Under the pieces are notes generated by a model that was not told the origin of the DNA, ran no database searches, and saw nothing but the letters and a program-made list of their open reading frames with translations. A stretch of DNA of 64,000 nucleotides, taken from contig NZ_CP068023.1 of assembly GCF_016695175.1 (NCBI RefSeq), positions 2,681,501 to 2,745,500 of the forward strand. Reading direction: 5' to 3'. Positions within the stretch are counted from its first letter, which is position 1, and each line of letters starts with the position of its first letter. Position numbers and translations under genes: made by a program. Origin of the DNA: Pseudoalteromonas sp. GCY (GTDB lineage Bacteria > Pseudomonadota > Gammaproteobacteria > Enterobacterales > Alteromonadaceae). Positions 49,344 to 59,298 of the stretch are shown piece after piece.

Positions 49344-51131
49344 TTACTTACCTACTTTCAATATTGCTAAGAATGCGTCTTGTGGCACTTCAACGTTACC
49401 AAGTTGCTTCATACGCTTCTTACCTTCTTTTTGCTTTTGCAGTAGCTTTTTCTTACGGCTCACGTCACCACCATAACATTTTGCGATTACGTTTTTACGT
49501 AACTGCTTAACTGTACTACGCGCAATGACGTGATTACCAATTGCAGCTTGAATAGCAATATCAAACATTTGGCGAGGGATCAATTCTCTCAGCGCTTCAG
49601 CTAGCTGACGGCCACGCGTTTGTGAACCATCGCGGTGAACAATTATTGCAAGTGCATCAACACGGTCACCATTGATCAGAATATCCACACGCACCATGTC
49701 TGATGCTTCAAAACGCTTGAAGTTGTAATCAAGTGATGCAAAACCACGGCTGGTAGACTTCAACTTATCGAAGAAGTCCATCACCACTTCTGACATCGGC
49801 AATTCATAGGTTAACGCAACTTGCTTACCGTGATAGGTCATCTTGGTTTGCATACCACGCTTTTCAACACACAGTGTGATCACGTTTCCTAAATATTCTT
49901 GAGGAACCAGAATATTTGCTTCAACAATTGGTTCGCGAATTTCAATAATGTCGTTTACCGGTGGTAAATCCGATGGATTATCGATTTTCACCACACCATG
50001 CTTAGTCTCTACTTCGTAGATTACAGTTGGAGCCGTGGTGATCAGATCCATGTCGTATTCACGTTCAAGGCGCTCTTGAATAATCTCCATGTGGAGCATA
50101 CCTAAGAAGCCACAACGGAAACCAAAGCCAAGTGCTGTTGAGTTTTCAGGCTCGAAGAATAGTGATGCATCGTTGAGGCTCAATTTATTAAGCGCATCGC
50201 GGAAGTTTTCGTAATCATCAGATGAAATTGGGAACATTCCCGCGTATACCTGAGGTTTTACCTTCTGGAAACCAGGTAAACGTTCAGCCGCAGAATCACG
50301 AGCCATGGTAATTGTATCACCAACTGGTGCACCATGGATGTCTTTGATACCTGCAATAACAAAGCCTACTTCACCCGTTTTCAACACACCGGTATTGGTT
50401 TGTTTCGGTGTGAAAATACCAACCTTATCTACTTGGTGAGCTTGCTCTGTAGACATGATCTTAATCTTTTCGCCCGCTCTTAATTCACCGTTTTTAATAC
50501 GTACCAATGAAACTACGCCTTGGTACGGGTCAAACCATGAATCGATAATCAGTGCCTGTAATGGCGCATTTACCTCACCTTCTGGCGGCGGAATATCACG
50601 TACGATCACTTCGAGCACTTCATCAATGCCGATCCCCGTTTTCGCACTACAACGCACCGCTTCTAAAGCTTCAATACCAACGATATCTTCAATTTCTTCG
50701 GCAACGCGAAGTGGATCTGCCTGTGGTAAGTCAATTTTGTTCAGAACTGGAATAACTTCCAAGTCCATCTCAAGCGCAGTGTAACAGTTCGCTAATGTTT
50801 GTGCTTCAACACCTTGACCCGCATCGACAACCAATAGCGCACCTTCACAAGCGGCTAGAGAGCGTGAAACTTCATAAGTAAAGTCAACGTGTCCCGGCGT
50901 GTCGATAAAGTTTAGCTGGTAGGTTTCGCCATCTTTTGCTTGATAGTTAAGCGTTACACTCTGTGCTTTGATGGTAATGCCGCGCTCACGTTCGATGTCC
51001 ATCGAATCCAGTACCTGCTGCTGCATCTCGCGGTCTGTTAAACCTCCACAAACTTGGATTAAGCGGTCTGATAGCGTCGATTTTCCATGGTCAATGTGGG
51101 CAATAATAGAAAAGTTACGGATATGCTTCAT
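49344..51131 (-). CDS. lepA: elongation factor 4 (LepA)
   Basis: A 595-residue translational GTPase. G1 is [13 protein letters not shown]3 DTPGHVDF, G4 NKIDLP, and the C-terminal LepA-specific domain has [20 protein letters not shown]. The length matches the family. Its operon continues to recO. Confidence 0.98.
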   Translation of the reverse strand: MKHIRNFSIIAHIDHGKSTLSDRLIQVCGGLTDREMQQQVLDSMDIERERGITIKAQSVTLNYQAKDGETYQLNFIDTPGHVDFTYEVSRSLAACEGALLVVDAGQGVEAQTLANCYTALEMDLEVIPVLNKIDLPQADPLRVAEEIEDIVGIEALEAVRCSAKTGIGIDEVLEVIVRDIPPPEGEVNAPLQALIIDSWFDPYQGVVSLVRIKNGELRAGEKIKIMSTEQAHQVDKVGIFTPKQTNTGVLKTGEVGFVIAGIKDIHGAPVGDTITMARDSAAERLPGFQKVKPQVYAGMFPISSDDYENFRDALNKLSLNDASLFFEPENSTALGFGFRCGFLGMLHMEIIQERLEREYDMDLITTAPTVIYEVETKHGVVKIDNPSDLPPVNDIIEIREPIVEANILVPQEYLGNVITLCVEKRGMQTKMTYHGKQVALTYELPMSEVVMDFFDKLKSTSRGFASLDYNFKRFEASDMVRVDILINGDRVDALAIIVHRDGSQTRGRQLAEALRELIPRQMFDIAIQAAIGNHVIARSTVKQLRKNVIAKCYGGDVSRKKKLLQKQKEGKKRMKQLGNVEVPQDAFLAILKVGK

Positions 51132-51190
51132 ATACTGGATTCAATACTTCTGTTAGTCACAAATAGAGATTAAGGGCTCGATTTTACATT

Positions 51191-51649
51191 TTATTTAGTA
51201 CAATCACCATCTATTTGCGTTATTGGTAGGCTAATTGGGTAAATTTTTATCACTTTTACCTGATGTTTGAGTTTATCCCCTTGGACTCTGGCGAAAAATA
51301 AACCGAGTGTAGCACTCGTAAATGCAATAAGTATCTGCAAAGGTTCATTAAGGCCAAGTACAAGGGCTGCGATAAACATGCCGGCAAAAGCAAAAAGCAA
51401 TGGCATCATGTAAACATAAAACGCATGTTTCACCACATTAGTGTCGTCTAATGCCAACTTAATTTTTTGGCCAATTTCGACAGATTCCGTCAAATCTACA
51501 GGGAATTGTTTTTTGTGGGTGCCAAAGAGTTTGGCGAATACTTGGGAGCCGCACTTGCCGTTACAGCCTTCACAAGCGGGTTTTGGCTGTGCTTCTAAAT
51601 AGACAGTTGCGCCTTTTATGGCGGCAACTGTCAGAGTTTGTTCTATCAT
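51191..51649 (-). CDS. rseC: RseC/MucC family membrane protein
   Basis: A 152-residue protein with an N-terminal cysteine cluster (PACEGCNGKCGSQ, about residues 24-36) and two membrane helices (about 76-95, 101-118). RseC proteins modulate sigma-E activity and redox complexes (Rnf/SoxR). Its ATG overlaps the rseB stop (ATGA). Last gene of the rpoE operon. Confidence 0.93.
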   Translation of the reverse strand: MIEQTLTVAAIKGATVYLEAQPKPACEGCNGKCGSQVFAKLFGTHKKQFPVDLTESVEIGQKIKLALDDTNVVKHAFYVYMMPLLFAFAGMFIAALVLGLNEPLQILIAFTSATLGLFFARVQGDKLKHQVKVIKIYPISLPITQIDGDCTK

Positions 51650-52596
51650 AAAGGTCTTTTCACAGACTCAGCGATTGCTTTTGCGGTCATTGCTGGAATA
51701 TTTCCAACTACAGATACATCAAACGCACCTGTGTTGTGCACGTACACCGTTGTCGCACCTGACGAAAGCGCTCCACTTGGGCGCTGGCCCGGTAAAGGAC
51801 GTTGTACAAATACCGAAATATCGACAAGGCCGTCGGAAAACAAGTAGTAGTCTGCCAGCTCATTGTTTAAATCTAACTTATGTCTGTCAGATTTTAGCAG
51901 CTCAAAGCCCTGAGGTAACCAACCAATTTGCCAATTGTTTTTTGTGCCATTCTCAAGTGTCTTCAACAACCCAGATACAGCTTCAGGAAACTGCTTTTGT
52001 GAAAGTTCTAACAATTGCTCAGCAGGGGTCTCAGTCACGCTGATATGGGTAAGCTGAAGCTGCTCTAACAACTCGCCTTGTTGGTTTACGTAAGCGGATT
52101 TTAGCAACAGAGATGACTCAGTATCGATCCACAACCAGTAGTTGTACTTAGCGTCGTCCTTTGCTTCTAACCTGACAAGCTGAGCAGGTCTGTCAACTAT
52201 CCGACCTTTTCCACCTAAGACAAAATCATAGCTTTCTTTGAGGCTGTCGATATTTTTGAATAAAACTTCGGGAATAGGACCTGCTATCGAATCTGTTTGG
52301 ATGGTGTAAGGCTCAGACTTTGGTTCAAAATAAGTCACTTTGTCACCAATGCGGATCATTTCAAGTCCAGCACCATTGAGCAAACTTAAAAGCTCAAATT
52401 CAGTCCCATCTTGGTTACCATGAAGCCAACGGTAAGGCTCCATAGATTTTCCTTTCACCACGACAAACGAAGCATCAAAGTTTCTATGATGCACCGCTTC
52501 GGCCATGTCTTTTAGCAGTTGTTTGGCTGATACGCTTTCATTTGCCCACAGCCAACTAGAGAAAAATACACTAACTACAACTAACAGTGCTCTCAT
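51646..52596 (-). CDS. rseB: sigma-E regulatory protein RseB
   Basis: A 316-residue periplasmic protein with a signal peptide (about 1-17, ending SSWLWA). The lipoprotein-binding LolA-like domain comes first (SAKQLLKDMAEAVHHRNFDA), then a small C-terminal domain that holds RseA. RseB shields RseA from DegS until mislocalised LPS or lipoproteins bind it. The gene abuts rseA. Confidence 0.95.
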   Translation of the reverse strand: MRALLVVVSVFFSSWLWANESVSAKQLLKDMAEAVHHRNFDASFVVVKGKSMEPYRWLHGNQDGTEFELLSLLNGAGLEMIRIGDKVTYFEPKSEPYTIQTDSIAGPIPEVLFKNIDSLKESYDFVLGGKGRIVDRPAQLVRLEAKDDAKYNYWLWIDTESSLLLKSAYVNQQGELLEQLQLTHISVTETPAEQLLELSQKQFPEAVSGLLKTLENGTKNNWQIGWLPQGFELLKSDRHKLDLNNELADYYLFSDGLVDISVFVQRPLPGQRPSGALSSGATTVYVHNTGAFDVSVVGNIPAMTAKAIAESVKRPL

Positions 52597-53208
52597 TTAT
52601 TGCTCTTTTTCCTCTTGCTTTTCAGTGGTGTTGTTTTCACCAGATTGCTGCAGCGCATACGCCATGCGAGATTGTCTTTGATGCTCTAGCACCAATGCAC
52701 CAATACGCTGCTGCTGTAACTCTCTAATGCCTTTAGCCGCTGATTCAAGCGCAGGCTCAGTTGATAAGCTAACAGGAGAAACGCCTCCGGCAAAAGGAGT
52801 AGATTGCAACTGTAACGTATCGCCCGCAGGTAAAGTTGCATCAGTGCTTAGCGTATTAACTCCAAGCACAGCAAACAAGGACACACTTGCCGCGATAGCC
52901 ACTTGTGCAAATGGCTTACGCCATGCACTTAGCTCAATCACATTGCTCTTCGGCGTCGTTTCTTTCACTTGCTCAACGGCCGGCTCACTATACGTTTGCT
53001 CTTGTTCCAGTGCCGCTGCAAAGCTGCTGGTGATATCGATGCAAGGTGTGTCTTGCTTTTGACTACGCATTACATCACCAATCAAGGCATACCTAGCAAA
53101 CTTTTGTTCGTCTAAACGAACATCAGTTTCAGCGTTGAGTGACAGATCACCGTCAAAAATTTGCGATGTCGTTAAATCTTCTGTCACTTGTTTTTCAGCT
53201 TGTGCCAT
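52597..53208 (-). CDS. rseA: anti-sigma-E factor RseA
   Basis: A 203-residue inner-membrane protein. The cytoplasmic N-terminal part (about 1-105) binds sigma-E, one membrane helix follows (FAQVAIAASVSLFAVLGVNT, near residue 110), and the periplasmic tail is the DegS and RseB target. ATG 53208 lies one base after the rpoE stop with AGGTGAG at good spacing; an in-frame GTG at 53220 overlaps rpoE. The Gln/Glu-rich C-terminus is unusual but unstructured. Confidence 0.92.
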   Translation of the reverse strand: MAQAEKQVTEDLTTSQIFDGDLSLNAETDVRLDEQKFARYALIGDVMRSQKQDTPCIDITSSFAAALEQEQTYSEPAVEQVKETTPKSNVIELSAWRKPFAQVAIAASVSLFAVLGVNTLSTDATLPAGDTLQLQSTPFAGGVSPVSLSTEPALESAAKGIRELQQQRIGALVLEHQRQSRMAYALQQSGENNTTEKQEEKEQ

Positions 53209-53209
53209 A

Positions 53210-53791
53210 TTAAGACTCACCTATTAATGGGTTCAAATTGTTATCTATCGCTTCCCTTGCGCGAAAAATTCTCGAACGAACTGTACCTACCGGACAATCC
53301 ATAATGACAGCTATTTCCTCGTAGCTCATGCCCTCGATTTCACGCAAAGTGATTGCGGTTTTTAAGTCGTCAGGCAAGCGCTCAATAGTTTTGAAAATCA
53401 CTGCTTTCACTTCGTCGCTTAACAATAGATTTTCCGGTGAAGCGTTCGATCTTAATTGGTCTGCACCATCATAAAACTCGGCTTCTTCCGCATCTACATC
53501 GTTTGCTGGCGGCTTTCGACCAAGCGCCACCAAATAATTTTTTGAACAGTTAACCGCGATTCTATACAACCAAGTATAAAATGCGCTCTCGCCCCTAAAG
53601 TTAGGCAACGCTCGATAAGCTTTAATGAACGTTTCCTGTGCCACATCTGCCACATCGCCTTGATTCGCTACATAACGAGAAATAAGCGCTGCGACTTTAT
53701 TTTGATACTTGGCAACTAACAGGTTGAATGCGTTTTTATCTCCCTGTTGAACGCGTTTAACTATATCTAGATCTAAATCCTGCTCGCTCAT
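53210..53791 (-). CDS. rpoE: RNA polymerase sigma-E factor
   Basis: A 193-residue ECF sigma factor for envelope stress. Region 2 includes ADVAQETFIKAYRAL and FYTWLYRIAVN; region 4 includes LREIEGMSYEEIAVIMDCPV and GTVRSRIFRAREAI. First in rpoE-rseA-rseB-rseC, the order of E. coli. A sigma-E promoter at 53855-53881 indicates autoregulation. Confidence 0.97.
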   Translation of the reverse strand: MSEQDLDLDIVKRVQQGDKNAFNLLVAKYQNKVAALISRYVANQGDVADVAQETFIKAYRALPNFRGESAFYTWLYRIAVNCSKNYLVALGRKPPANDVDAEEAEFYDGADQLRSNASPENLLLSDEVKAVIFKTIERLPDDLKTAITLREIEGMSYEEIAVIMDCPVGTVRSRIFRAREAIDNNLNPLIGES

Positions 53792-53854
53792 TCGAGCCGG
53801 TACTCCTCTTTTTGCTTTTCTAAATCGTATCTAGTTGCCATCATTCACAGCTAC

Positions 53855-53881
53855 TCTGACTTAGTACTGAATAAAAAGTTC
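53855..53881 (-). promoter_or_regulatory. sigma-E-dependent promoter of rpoE
   Basis: Minus-strand GAACTT (53876-53881), spacer of exactly 16 bp, then TCAGA (53855-53859). The sigma-E consensus is GGAACTT-N16-TCNNA. The site is about 65 bp upstream of the rpoE start, the expected place for autoregulation. Confidence 0.78.
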
Positions 53882-53988
53882 TGTTTTTTTGTATTTTTTT
53901 TTAAAATAAACGAATTCATCCATCTTTGCGTACTAGTTCTTGGCTGCTTTTTAGCATTATTCCATTAGCAGTCACACAAAATGTTCTA

Positions 53989-54001
53989 AATGATTCTCAT
54001 T
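53989..54001. promoter_or_regulatory. Fur-box-like sequence upstream of nadB
   Basis: AATGATTCTCATT, whose complement AATGAGAATCATT closely resembles the core of the Fur box. It lies about 40 bp upstream of the nadB -10 and about 100 bp from the rpoE promoter. Confidence 0.4.
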
Positions 54002-54039
54002 AAACGGAACAAAGTCTCTGCCTTCTATGATAGCAGATG

Positions 54040-54048
54040 TGGTATAAA
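54040..54048 (+). promoter_or_regulatory. extended -10 promoter of nadB
   Basis: TGG followed by TATAAA (54043-54048), an extended -10 element; the -35 region is weak. Transcription would begin about 33 bp before the nadB ATG. Confidence 0.5.
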
Positions 54049-54087
54049 TAGCAGAATTAAACGCAAAAACAGTAAAGATCTTCGAAT

Positions 54088-55689
54088 ATGAAAAATACGA
54101 CTCACCACAATACTGATGTAGTCATTATTGGTAGTGGCGCTGCTGGACTCTCTCTTGCGCTCTCTTTGGCAAACCACTGTAATGTTACCGTGATAAGCAA
54201 AGGGGCGTTAAAAGAAGGCTCCACACTTTATGCTCAAGGTGGCATTGCCGCAGTATTCGATAAGAAAAACGACAGTATTGAATCTCATGTCGAAGACACA
54301 CTTGCGGCAGGCGCTGGCTTATGTGACCGCGATGCGGTGCACTATACCGCCTCAAATGCAAAAAATTGCTTGAAATGGCTGATTGAGCAAGGCGTACCAT
54401 TTGATATGGAAGTGGATAGCAAAGGGAAAGAGCGCTTTCATTTAACCCGGGAAGGTGGGCATTCACATCGCCGTATATTGCACGCAGCTGATGCAACGGG
54501 TAAAGCCGTTCAAACCACATTAATTAGCCAAGTGCAGTTACACCCAAAAATTAATATACTTGAGCAATACAACGCCATCGACCTCATCAAAGATAAACAT
54601 GGTGACTCAAGCGATATCAAAGGTGTTTACGTCTACAATCGCAAAGCGGACAGAGTTGAGAGCATCTCGGCTAAGTTTGTCGCTTTAGCGACTGGTGGCG
54701 CAAGTAAAGTTTACTTGTATACCTCAAATCCAGATGTTTCTTCGGGTGACGGCATCGCAATGGCGTGGCGCGCGGGTTGTCGCGTAGCAAACATGGAGTT
54801 TAACCAATTTCACCCGACCAGCTTATACCACCCTGAGCTACAAAACTTTTTAATAACCGAAGCCATGCGCGGTGAAGGCGCTCTGCTTAAACGTCCTGAT
54901 GGCACACGCTTTATGCCTGACTTCGATGAGCGCGAAGAACTCGCCCCTCGCGATGTAGTCGCCCGTGCCATTGACTATGAGATGAAGCGATTGGGTGCAA
55001 ATTGCGTCTATCTGGATATCTCTCATAAAGACAAAGAGTTCATCATTGAGCACTTCCCTACGATTTATGCTAAGTGCTTAAGTGTTGGTTTAGATATCAC
55101 CAAAGAGCCTATCCCTGTAGTGCCAGCGGCGCATTATACCTGCGGTGGTGTTATGACTGACTTTAATGGTCGTACTGACATCGACAATTTATATGCAATC
55201 GGCGAGGTGGCATACACAGGTCTACACGGCGCGAACCGCATGGCGAGTAACTCATTATTAGAATGCATTGTGTTTGCCCACGCTGCCGCAAAAGATATTT
55301 TAGCTAAAATCGATAAGAGTCCTGAGCCATCTAAGTTACCAGATTGGGACGAAAGCCGTGTCAGCGACTCGGACGAAGAAGTAGTTATCACCCACAACTG
55401 GCACGAACTTAGATTATTTATGTGGGATTATGTTGGCATCGTTCGCTCAACTAAACGGTTAGAACGTGCGCTACGCCGCGTTGAGCTATTGCAGCAAGAG
55501 ATCCACGATTATTACGCCAACTTTAGAGTGAGTAACAACCTACTTGAATTACGTAACTTAGTACAAGTAGCTGAACTTATCATTCGCAGCGCGTTAGAAC
55601 GTAAAGAAAGTCGCGGACTTCACTACACCATTGACTTCCCTGACATGGCTGAAAACCCCTCACCTACCATTTTGTCACCGACAAAATAA
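54088..55689 (+). CDS. nadB: L-aspartate oxidase
   Basis: A 533-residue FAD enzyme making iminoaspartate for NAD synthesis. The FAD-binding [15 protein letters not shown] is at residues 11-25; [16 protein letters not shown] and the later HYTCGGV and [15 protein letters not shown] segments are hallmarks separating it from fumarate reductase. It is divergent from rpoE, as in E. coli. Confidence 0.96.
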   Translation: MKNTTHHNTDVVIIGSGAAGLSLALSLANHCNVTVISKGALKEGSTLYAQGGIAAVFDKKNDSIESHVEDTLAAGAGLCDRDAVHYTASNAKNCLKWLIEQGVPFDMEVDSKGKERFHLTREGGHSHRRILHAADATGKAVQTTLISQVQLHPKINILEQYNAIDLIKDKHGDSSDIKGVYVYNRKADRVESISAKFVALATGGASKVYLYTSNPDVSSGDGIAMAWRAGCRVANMEFNQFHPTSLYHPELQNFLITEAMRGEGALLKRPDGTRFMPDFDEREELAPRDVVARAIDYEMKRLGANCVYLDISHKDKEFIIEHFPTIYAKCLSVGLDITKEPIPVVPAAHYTCGGVMTDFNGRTDIDNLYAIGEVAYTGLHGANRMASNSLLECIVFAHAAAKDILAKIDKSPEPSKLPDWDESRVSDSDEEVVITHNWHELRLFMWDYVGIVRSTKRLERALRRVELLQQEIHDYYANFRVSNNLLELRNLVQVAELIIRSALERKESRGLHYTIDFPDMAENPSPTILSPTK

Positions 55690-55703
55690 TAATATTTGAA
55701 TGT

Positions 55704-55735
55704 AGAGCATGTGCTGATTTTTATCGCCATGCTCT
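55704..55735 (+). terminator. hairpin between convergent nadB and ygfX
   Basis: Eight-bp arms AGAGCATG (55704-55711) and CATGCTCT (55728-55735) with a 16-nt T-rich loop; likely a weak bidirectional terminator. Confidence 0.5.
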
Positions 55736-55746
55736 CTTCGCTGTTT

Positions 55747-56160
55747 CTAATTGGCTTGCAGCGCAGTGCGACAAAGTAAACGCCAGTCCGCTTCTGGTAT
55801 TGCCCGTCGAGTTAAAAATATCTGCTGCTTAGCTTGGTTCGCATCCATGATTTTTAGCGCTATTTGACTATCAAACCATATGGTCGCACCAATAAGCTGC
55901 CCTTTGCAATTTATCGTTTGCGACTGTATTTCAACAAAGTTTTCCTTCGGGAGCATGAGTACAGTACCCGCCTTTGGCGTACGAGATAAAACAGTTTGCC
56001 AACTGCAATAACCCATCACGGCGAATACGATTGCGACTAACCACCACAGCGCAGGAAACAGCAGAAAAAGGATAAAAGCGAGGCAAGAAAAAAGAACCAC
56101 AAAGAAGGTGTGGTTCTGAAGATTGTGTTGAAAGTCGACTCTATACGCGGATCCGATCAA
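55747..56160 (-). CDS. ygfX: YgfX/CptA-like inner membrane protein
   Basis: A 137-residue protein with two close membrane helices (about 17-35, 37-54) and a cytoplasmic C-terminal domain. Its position directly after sdhE, overlapping it by 20 bp, and its topology match YgfX (CptA), described in E. coli as a toxin-like protein acting on cytoskeletal proteins, although that role is debated. The start appears to be TTG 56160; no ATG or GTG lies in frame nearby. Sequence conservation in this family is low. Confidence 0.72.
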   Translation of the reverse strand: MIGSAYRVDFQHNLQNHTFFVVLFSCLAFILFLLFPALWWLVAIVFAVMGYCSWQTVLSRTPKAGTVLMLPKENFVEIQSQTINCKGQLIGATIWFDSQIALKIMDANQAKQQIFLTRRAIPEADWRLLCRTALQAN

Positions 56161-56392
56161 GGATTAACTTAACCATGCGTTTTAGCTCTGGATCTGGACA
56201 TTCTTCATGACCCATAAACCAAGCGAATAAATCTGGATCCTCACAGGTAACTAGACGCTGAAACACGTACTTACCTTCGTCGGATAGCGCGTCATAAGCC
56301 TGCTCAACAAACGGCTCTAAAATAACGTCCAGCTCTAACATGCCACGACGGCAAGCCCATTTAACTCGAGCTTTAGGCAGTAACTCAACCAT
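56141..56392 (-). CDS. sdhE: FAD assembly factor SdhE
   Basis: An 83-residue protein that helps covalent flavin attachment to succinate dehydrogenase and fumarate reductase. The RGxxE motif is in CRRGMLELD (about residues 14-22) and a conserved DPDLFAWF follows. Beside it, ygfX and divergent ygfZ reproduce the E. coli neighbourhood. Confidence 0.93.
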   Translation of the reverse strand: MVELLPKARVKWACRRGMLELDVILEPFVEQAYDALSDEGKYVFQRLVTCEDPDLFAWFMGHEECPDPELKRMVKLILDRIRV

Positions 56393-56552
56393 AAACTGAT
56401 TAACCCCTCATAAACTATTGAGAAAATTATACCCACTGTGCAGAACATATGCCATAAAACTTATAGAAATGGCACATTGAAATCGTCCGTCCCTATCTCC
56501 ACTTATGATTTTACGGTAACATTACGAAAACACTTTAATAGGGATCAACATT

Positions 56553-57464
56553 ATGTCAATTGCTCGTGCTTATGCGCTTCCGTTCAAGGTTATTCGCATT
56601 TCAGGACAAGATAAACTTAGCTATTTGCACGGTCAGGTTACTCAAGACATTAACCTTATCAAAGAAGATAATTTTATGTGGTCTGGGCATTGTAGTCCTA
56701 AAGGCAAACTTTGGTCTGTGGCGCGCTTAACTCGCTATCAAGACGACTACTTGATGCTTGCAGGTGTAGCCGAAGCTGAAGCATCACTTCGTGAGCTAAA
56801 AAAGTACGGCGTTTTTGCCAAAGTTGACATTGATTTTGCTGACTGCGAAGTCTTTGGCTTAATGACTCAGGACAGTAAAGCGCTTGCTACTGCCTTTGGC
56901 GTTGAGCTTTCGTCTGACGCAAGCGCTGTTGATGTTGCCAACGGCAAGCTGTTAAAACTCGCAGACGAGCGCTTTGTCTTTCTCGCGTTCGAAGGCGCAA
57001 GTTTACCAGCGGAAGTGGAACAACAAAGCAATCCAGCACCGTTTATTGCGGCCAGCATTTTAGCAGGTGAGCCAAGTCTTGATGCAGATCATGTGGACGA
57101 ATTTGTACCACAAATGGTTAACCTTCAGGCCCTTAACGGGATCAGCTTTAAGAAAGGTTGCTATACTGGTCAAGAAACCGTAGCTCGTATGCGCTATCTT
57201 GGTAAAAACAAGCGTGCCATGTACATAGTGACAGGCAATGCTGCAGAGCGCATCGAAGAGGCAGACATTGAACTGCAGATTGAAGACAACTGGCGTCGTG
57301 GTGGCAAGGTTATTCAACAAACCTTTGATGCTAACAGCGGCCGTTATTATGCGCTGGCTGTGATGCCAAATGACACACCACAAGACGCAGTGCTAAGAGC
57401 AAAAAATTCACCAGAGGTGAGTCTTACTATTCAACCTCTACCTTATTCTTTAGAAGACAACTAA
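56553..57464 (+). CDS. ygfZ: tRNA-modifying protein YgfZ (folate-binding)
   Basis: A 303-residue protein with the GcvT-like fold, needed for the activity of certain Fe-S enzymes such as MiaB. The family signature KGCYTGQETVARMRYLGK is present, including its conserved cysteine. It is divergent from sdhE and 11 bp upstream of slyD. Confidence 0.93.
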   Translation: MSIARAYALPFKVIRISGQDKLSYLHGQVTQDINLIKEDNFMWSGHCSPKGKLWSVARLTRYQDDYLMLAGVAEAEASLRELKKYGVFAKVDIDFADCEVFGLMTQDSKALATAFGVELSSDASAVDVANGKLLKLADERFVFLAFEGASLPAEVEQQSNPAPFIAASILAGEPSLDADHVDEFVPQMVNLQALNGISFKKGCYTGQETVARMRYLGKNKRAMYIVTGNAAERIEEADIELQIEDNWRRGGKVIQQTFDANSGRYYALAVMPNDTPQDAVLRAKNSPEVSLTIQPLPYSLEDN

Positions 57465-57475
57465 CGGGATCTTAT

Positions 57476-57961
57476 ATGATTATTGGCCCTAACTCGGTAG
57501 TGACAATCCACTACTCAGTTCAAGACAAAGACAACAACACGATTGATAGCACATTTGATGATGAGCCTGTGATAGCGATGCTTGGCTCAGGCTATCTGAT
57601 CCCAGGTCTTGATGATGCCCTACAAGGCAAACAAGCTGGTGACACTTTCAGTGTGACCATAGAGCCACAAGAAGGCTATGGTGAACGCTTTGACGAACTG
57701 ACTCAGGCGGTTCCTAAATCAATGTTTGAAGACATGGAAATCGAAGTGGGTATGCAATTTAGAGCTACCACCGACGAGGGCGACCAAATCGTTGTGATCA
57801 TTGGTATCGAAGACGAAGAAGTCATTGTTGACGCGAACCACCCGCTTTCTGGGATCACGCTGAACTTTGACGTTGAAGTGCTTGAAGTACGTGAAGCTAC
57901 AGCTGAAGAAGTTGCCCACGGCCATGTTCATGGCGAAGGCGGTTGTGGTCACGACCACTAA
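57476..57961 (+). CDS. slyD: FKBP-type peptidyl-prolyl isomerase SlyD
   Basis: A 161-residue prolyl isomerase/chaperone. The FKBP domain (VVTIHYSVQDKDNNTIDST, GSGYLIPGLDDALQG, EPQEGYGER) is interrupted by the insert-in-flap chaperone domain (about 70-125). A short His-rich tail (HGHVHGEGGCGHDH) should bind nickel or zinc, but is shorter than in E. coli SlyD (196 residues). It probably forms an operon with ygfZ. Confidence 0.93.
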   Translation: MIIGPNSVVTIHYSVQDKDNNTIDSTFDDEPVIAMLGSGYLIPGLDDALQGKQAGDTFSVTIEPQEGYGERFDELTQAVPKSMFEDMEIEVGMQFRATTDEGDQIVVIIGIEDEEVIVDANHPLSGITLNFDVEVLEVREATAEEVAHGHVHGEGGCGHDH

Positions 57962-57982
57962 GATTAGTCGAGTTACTAATAG

Positions 57983-58010
57983 AAAGCGCTGATCATTCGG
58001 CGCTTTTTTC
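57983..58010 (+). terminator. intrinsic terminator of ygfZ-slyD
   Basis: Arms AAAGCGC (57983-57989) and GCGCTTT (58000-58006), 10-nt loop, then TTTCTTG. It overlaps the 3' end of the convergent gene at 57993. Confidence 0.7.
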
Positions 58011-58442
58011 TTGTTTAAGTTTACTTTCCATTGCCTTAACCAAGTTGGCTTGGTCATTAGTTCCTAAGCGATATTTAGTGCCGTCCTTCATCACCACTTC
58101 GAGCGCCTTGAATCCAGCAACTGTGTATACCCAACCGTCTGTACTGATCCGCATGCCAATGCCATGACGTAGAGAGTTAGTCACGGGCTGAACATAGTCA
58201 ATATCGTCAAACTTTAAGGTCATTTTGGCGACCGACGGTCCAAACCACCAGCTTAACGTTTGTTGCTCTTGGTTCACTTGAATGGTTAAGCCGTAAAAAA
58301 TAAACGCAACAAGCGCGAGGATCACCAAAAAGCTGACAAAGGCGAGATTGCTACCAGTTAGGAAAATTGCCAATATGGTAAAACTGGCGATAAAGGCTAG
58401 AAACAGCCATATAACCCATGCAAACTGTGTATTTTTATACAT
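57993..58442 (-). CDS. membrane protein with PH-like domain, unknown function
   Basis: A 149-residue protein with two membrane helices (about 7-29, 34-53) and a cytoplasmic part of about 90 residues rich in beta-strands (QTLSWWFGPSVAKMTLKFDD, VYTVAGFKALEVVMKDG). This resembles the bacterial PH-domain proteins that follow a helical hairpin. No specific function. It is 11 bp downstream of the DUF481 gene and probably co-transcribed. Confidence 0.72.
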   Translation of the reverse strand: MYKNTQFAWVIWLFLAFIASFTILAIFLTGSNLAFVSFLVILALVAFIFYGLTIQVNQEQQTLSWWFGPSVAKMTLKFDDIDYVQPVTNSLRHGIGMRISTDGWVYTVAGFKALEVVMKDGTKYRLGTNDQANLVKAMESKLKQEKSAE

Positions 58443-58453
58443 CGATAATCTTC

Positions 58454-59281
58454 TTAATCAAAGCTGTAAACTAATGTAGCACCAAGTTCTGTGTCTACCT
58501 TTTCTTTTTCATTTTCTGGCTGCGAATTATAACGGTAAATAAAAGCAAACTTCAGCGCAATACCACCAATCACTTGTGTGACTAGCGCAGACTCAGCAAA
58601 CAATCGGGAGTTTAAACCTGACAGCGATTGCTCAAAACTGACGTCTTGATTAAAGCGGGTGCGCTTTGAAACGTTTCTTTCCCACTGCAATGCCATACGC
58701 AAAAGCTGGCCTTGCTCCGTTCTATCTTCTTCCGGCTCAAGCTCGATTTCGTTATCCACACGAGAGATGGACATACCGGGACCGATGTCGATATCTACAG
58801 TGTTCTTTCGTCCCTCGTACACACGATTGCCATAACCAAGCGCAAATGTCGTGGTGTATTCCTTGCCATTAAACCTGTCACGCTCATAGTCGCCGTACAT
58901 AAAGAACGAAGCGTTATCGTCCCCTAGTTTGTAGTTACCTTGCGCTGAACCAAAGTAGCGCGACGCTGAGACATCTTCGACGTCCGTTTCTGTATTTTGC
59001 TCGCGGCGATAAAGGCCATTAAATTTAAATTGGTTACGCCACTTGGGGAAATCTTGGTAGAGATTACTCTTTAACTTAAATGACGTGTTTTGCGTATTAC
59101 CTTTGTTAACGATAAAGCCAAACTCAACGTCACCGTATAGCATCTCGCCCTTGTGTTTTTGATGAATTTCGTCATCGGGCATTTTGCCATATTCGTGAAA
59201 ATCTTCGAATGGATCCGTAGCTAAGCTTGGTAACGAAACTAAGCCAACTGCAAATAAAGTGAAAGTTCTAAAAAACGGCAC
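58454..59281 (-). CDS. DUF481 outer membrane protein (YdiY-like)
   Basis: A 275-residue protein with a signal peptide (about 1-21, ending LPSLA) and alternating beta-strands such as GDVEFGFIVNKGNTQNTSFK and ASRYFGSAQGNYKLGDD, consistent with a small barrel. DUF481 members are called salt-stress-induced outer membrane proteins; the substrate is unknown. It ends in LGATLVYSFD; the penultimate Phe could serve as the barrel end. Confidence 0.85.
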   Translation of the reverse strand: MPFFRTFTLFAVGLVSLPSLATDPFEDFHEYGKMPDDEIHQKHKGEMLYGDVEFGFIVNKGNTQNTSFKLKSNLYQDFPKWRNQFKFNGLYRREQNTETDVEDVSASRYFGSAQGNYKLGDDNASFFMYGDYERDRFNGKEYTTTFALGYGNRVYEGRKNTVDIDIGPGMSISRVDNEIELEPEEDRTEQGQLLRMALQWERNVSKRTRFNQDVSFEQSLSGLNSRLFAESALVTQVIGGIALKFAFIYRYNSQPENEKEKVDTELGATLVYSFD

Positions 59282-59298
59282 TGATAACTACTTTCCGG

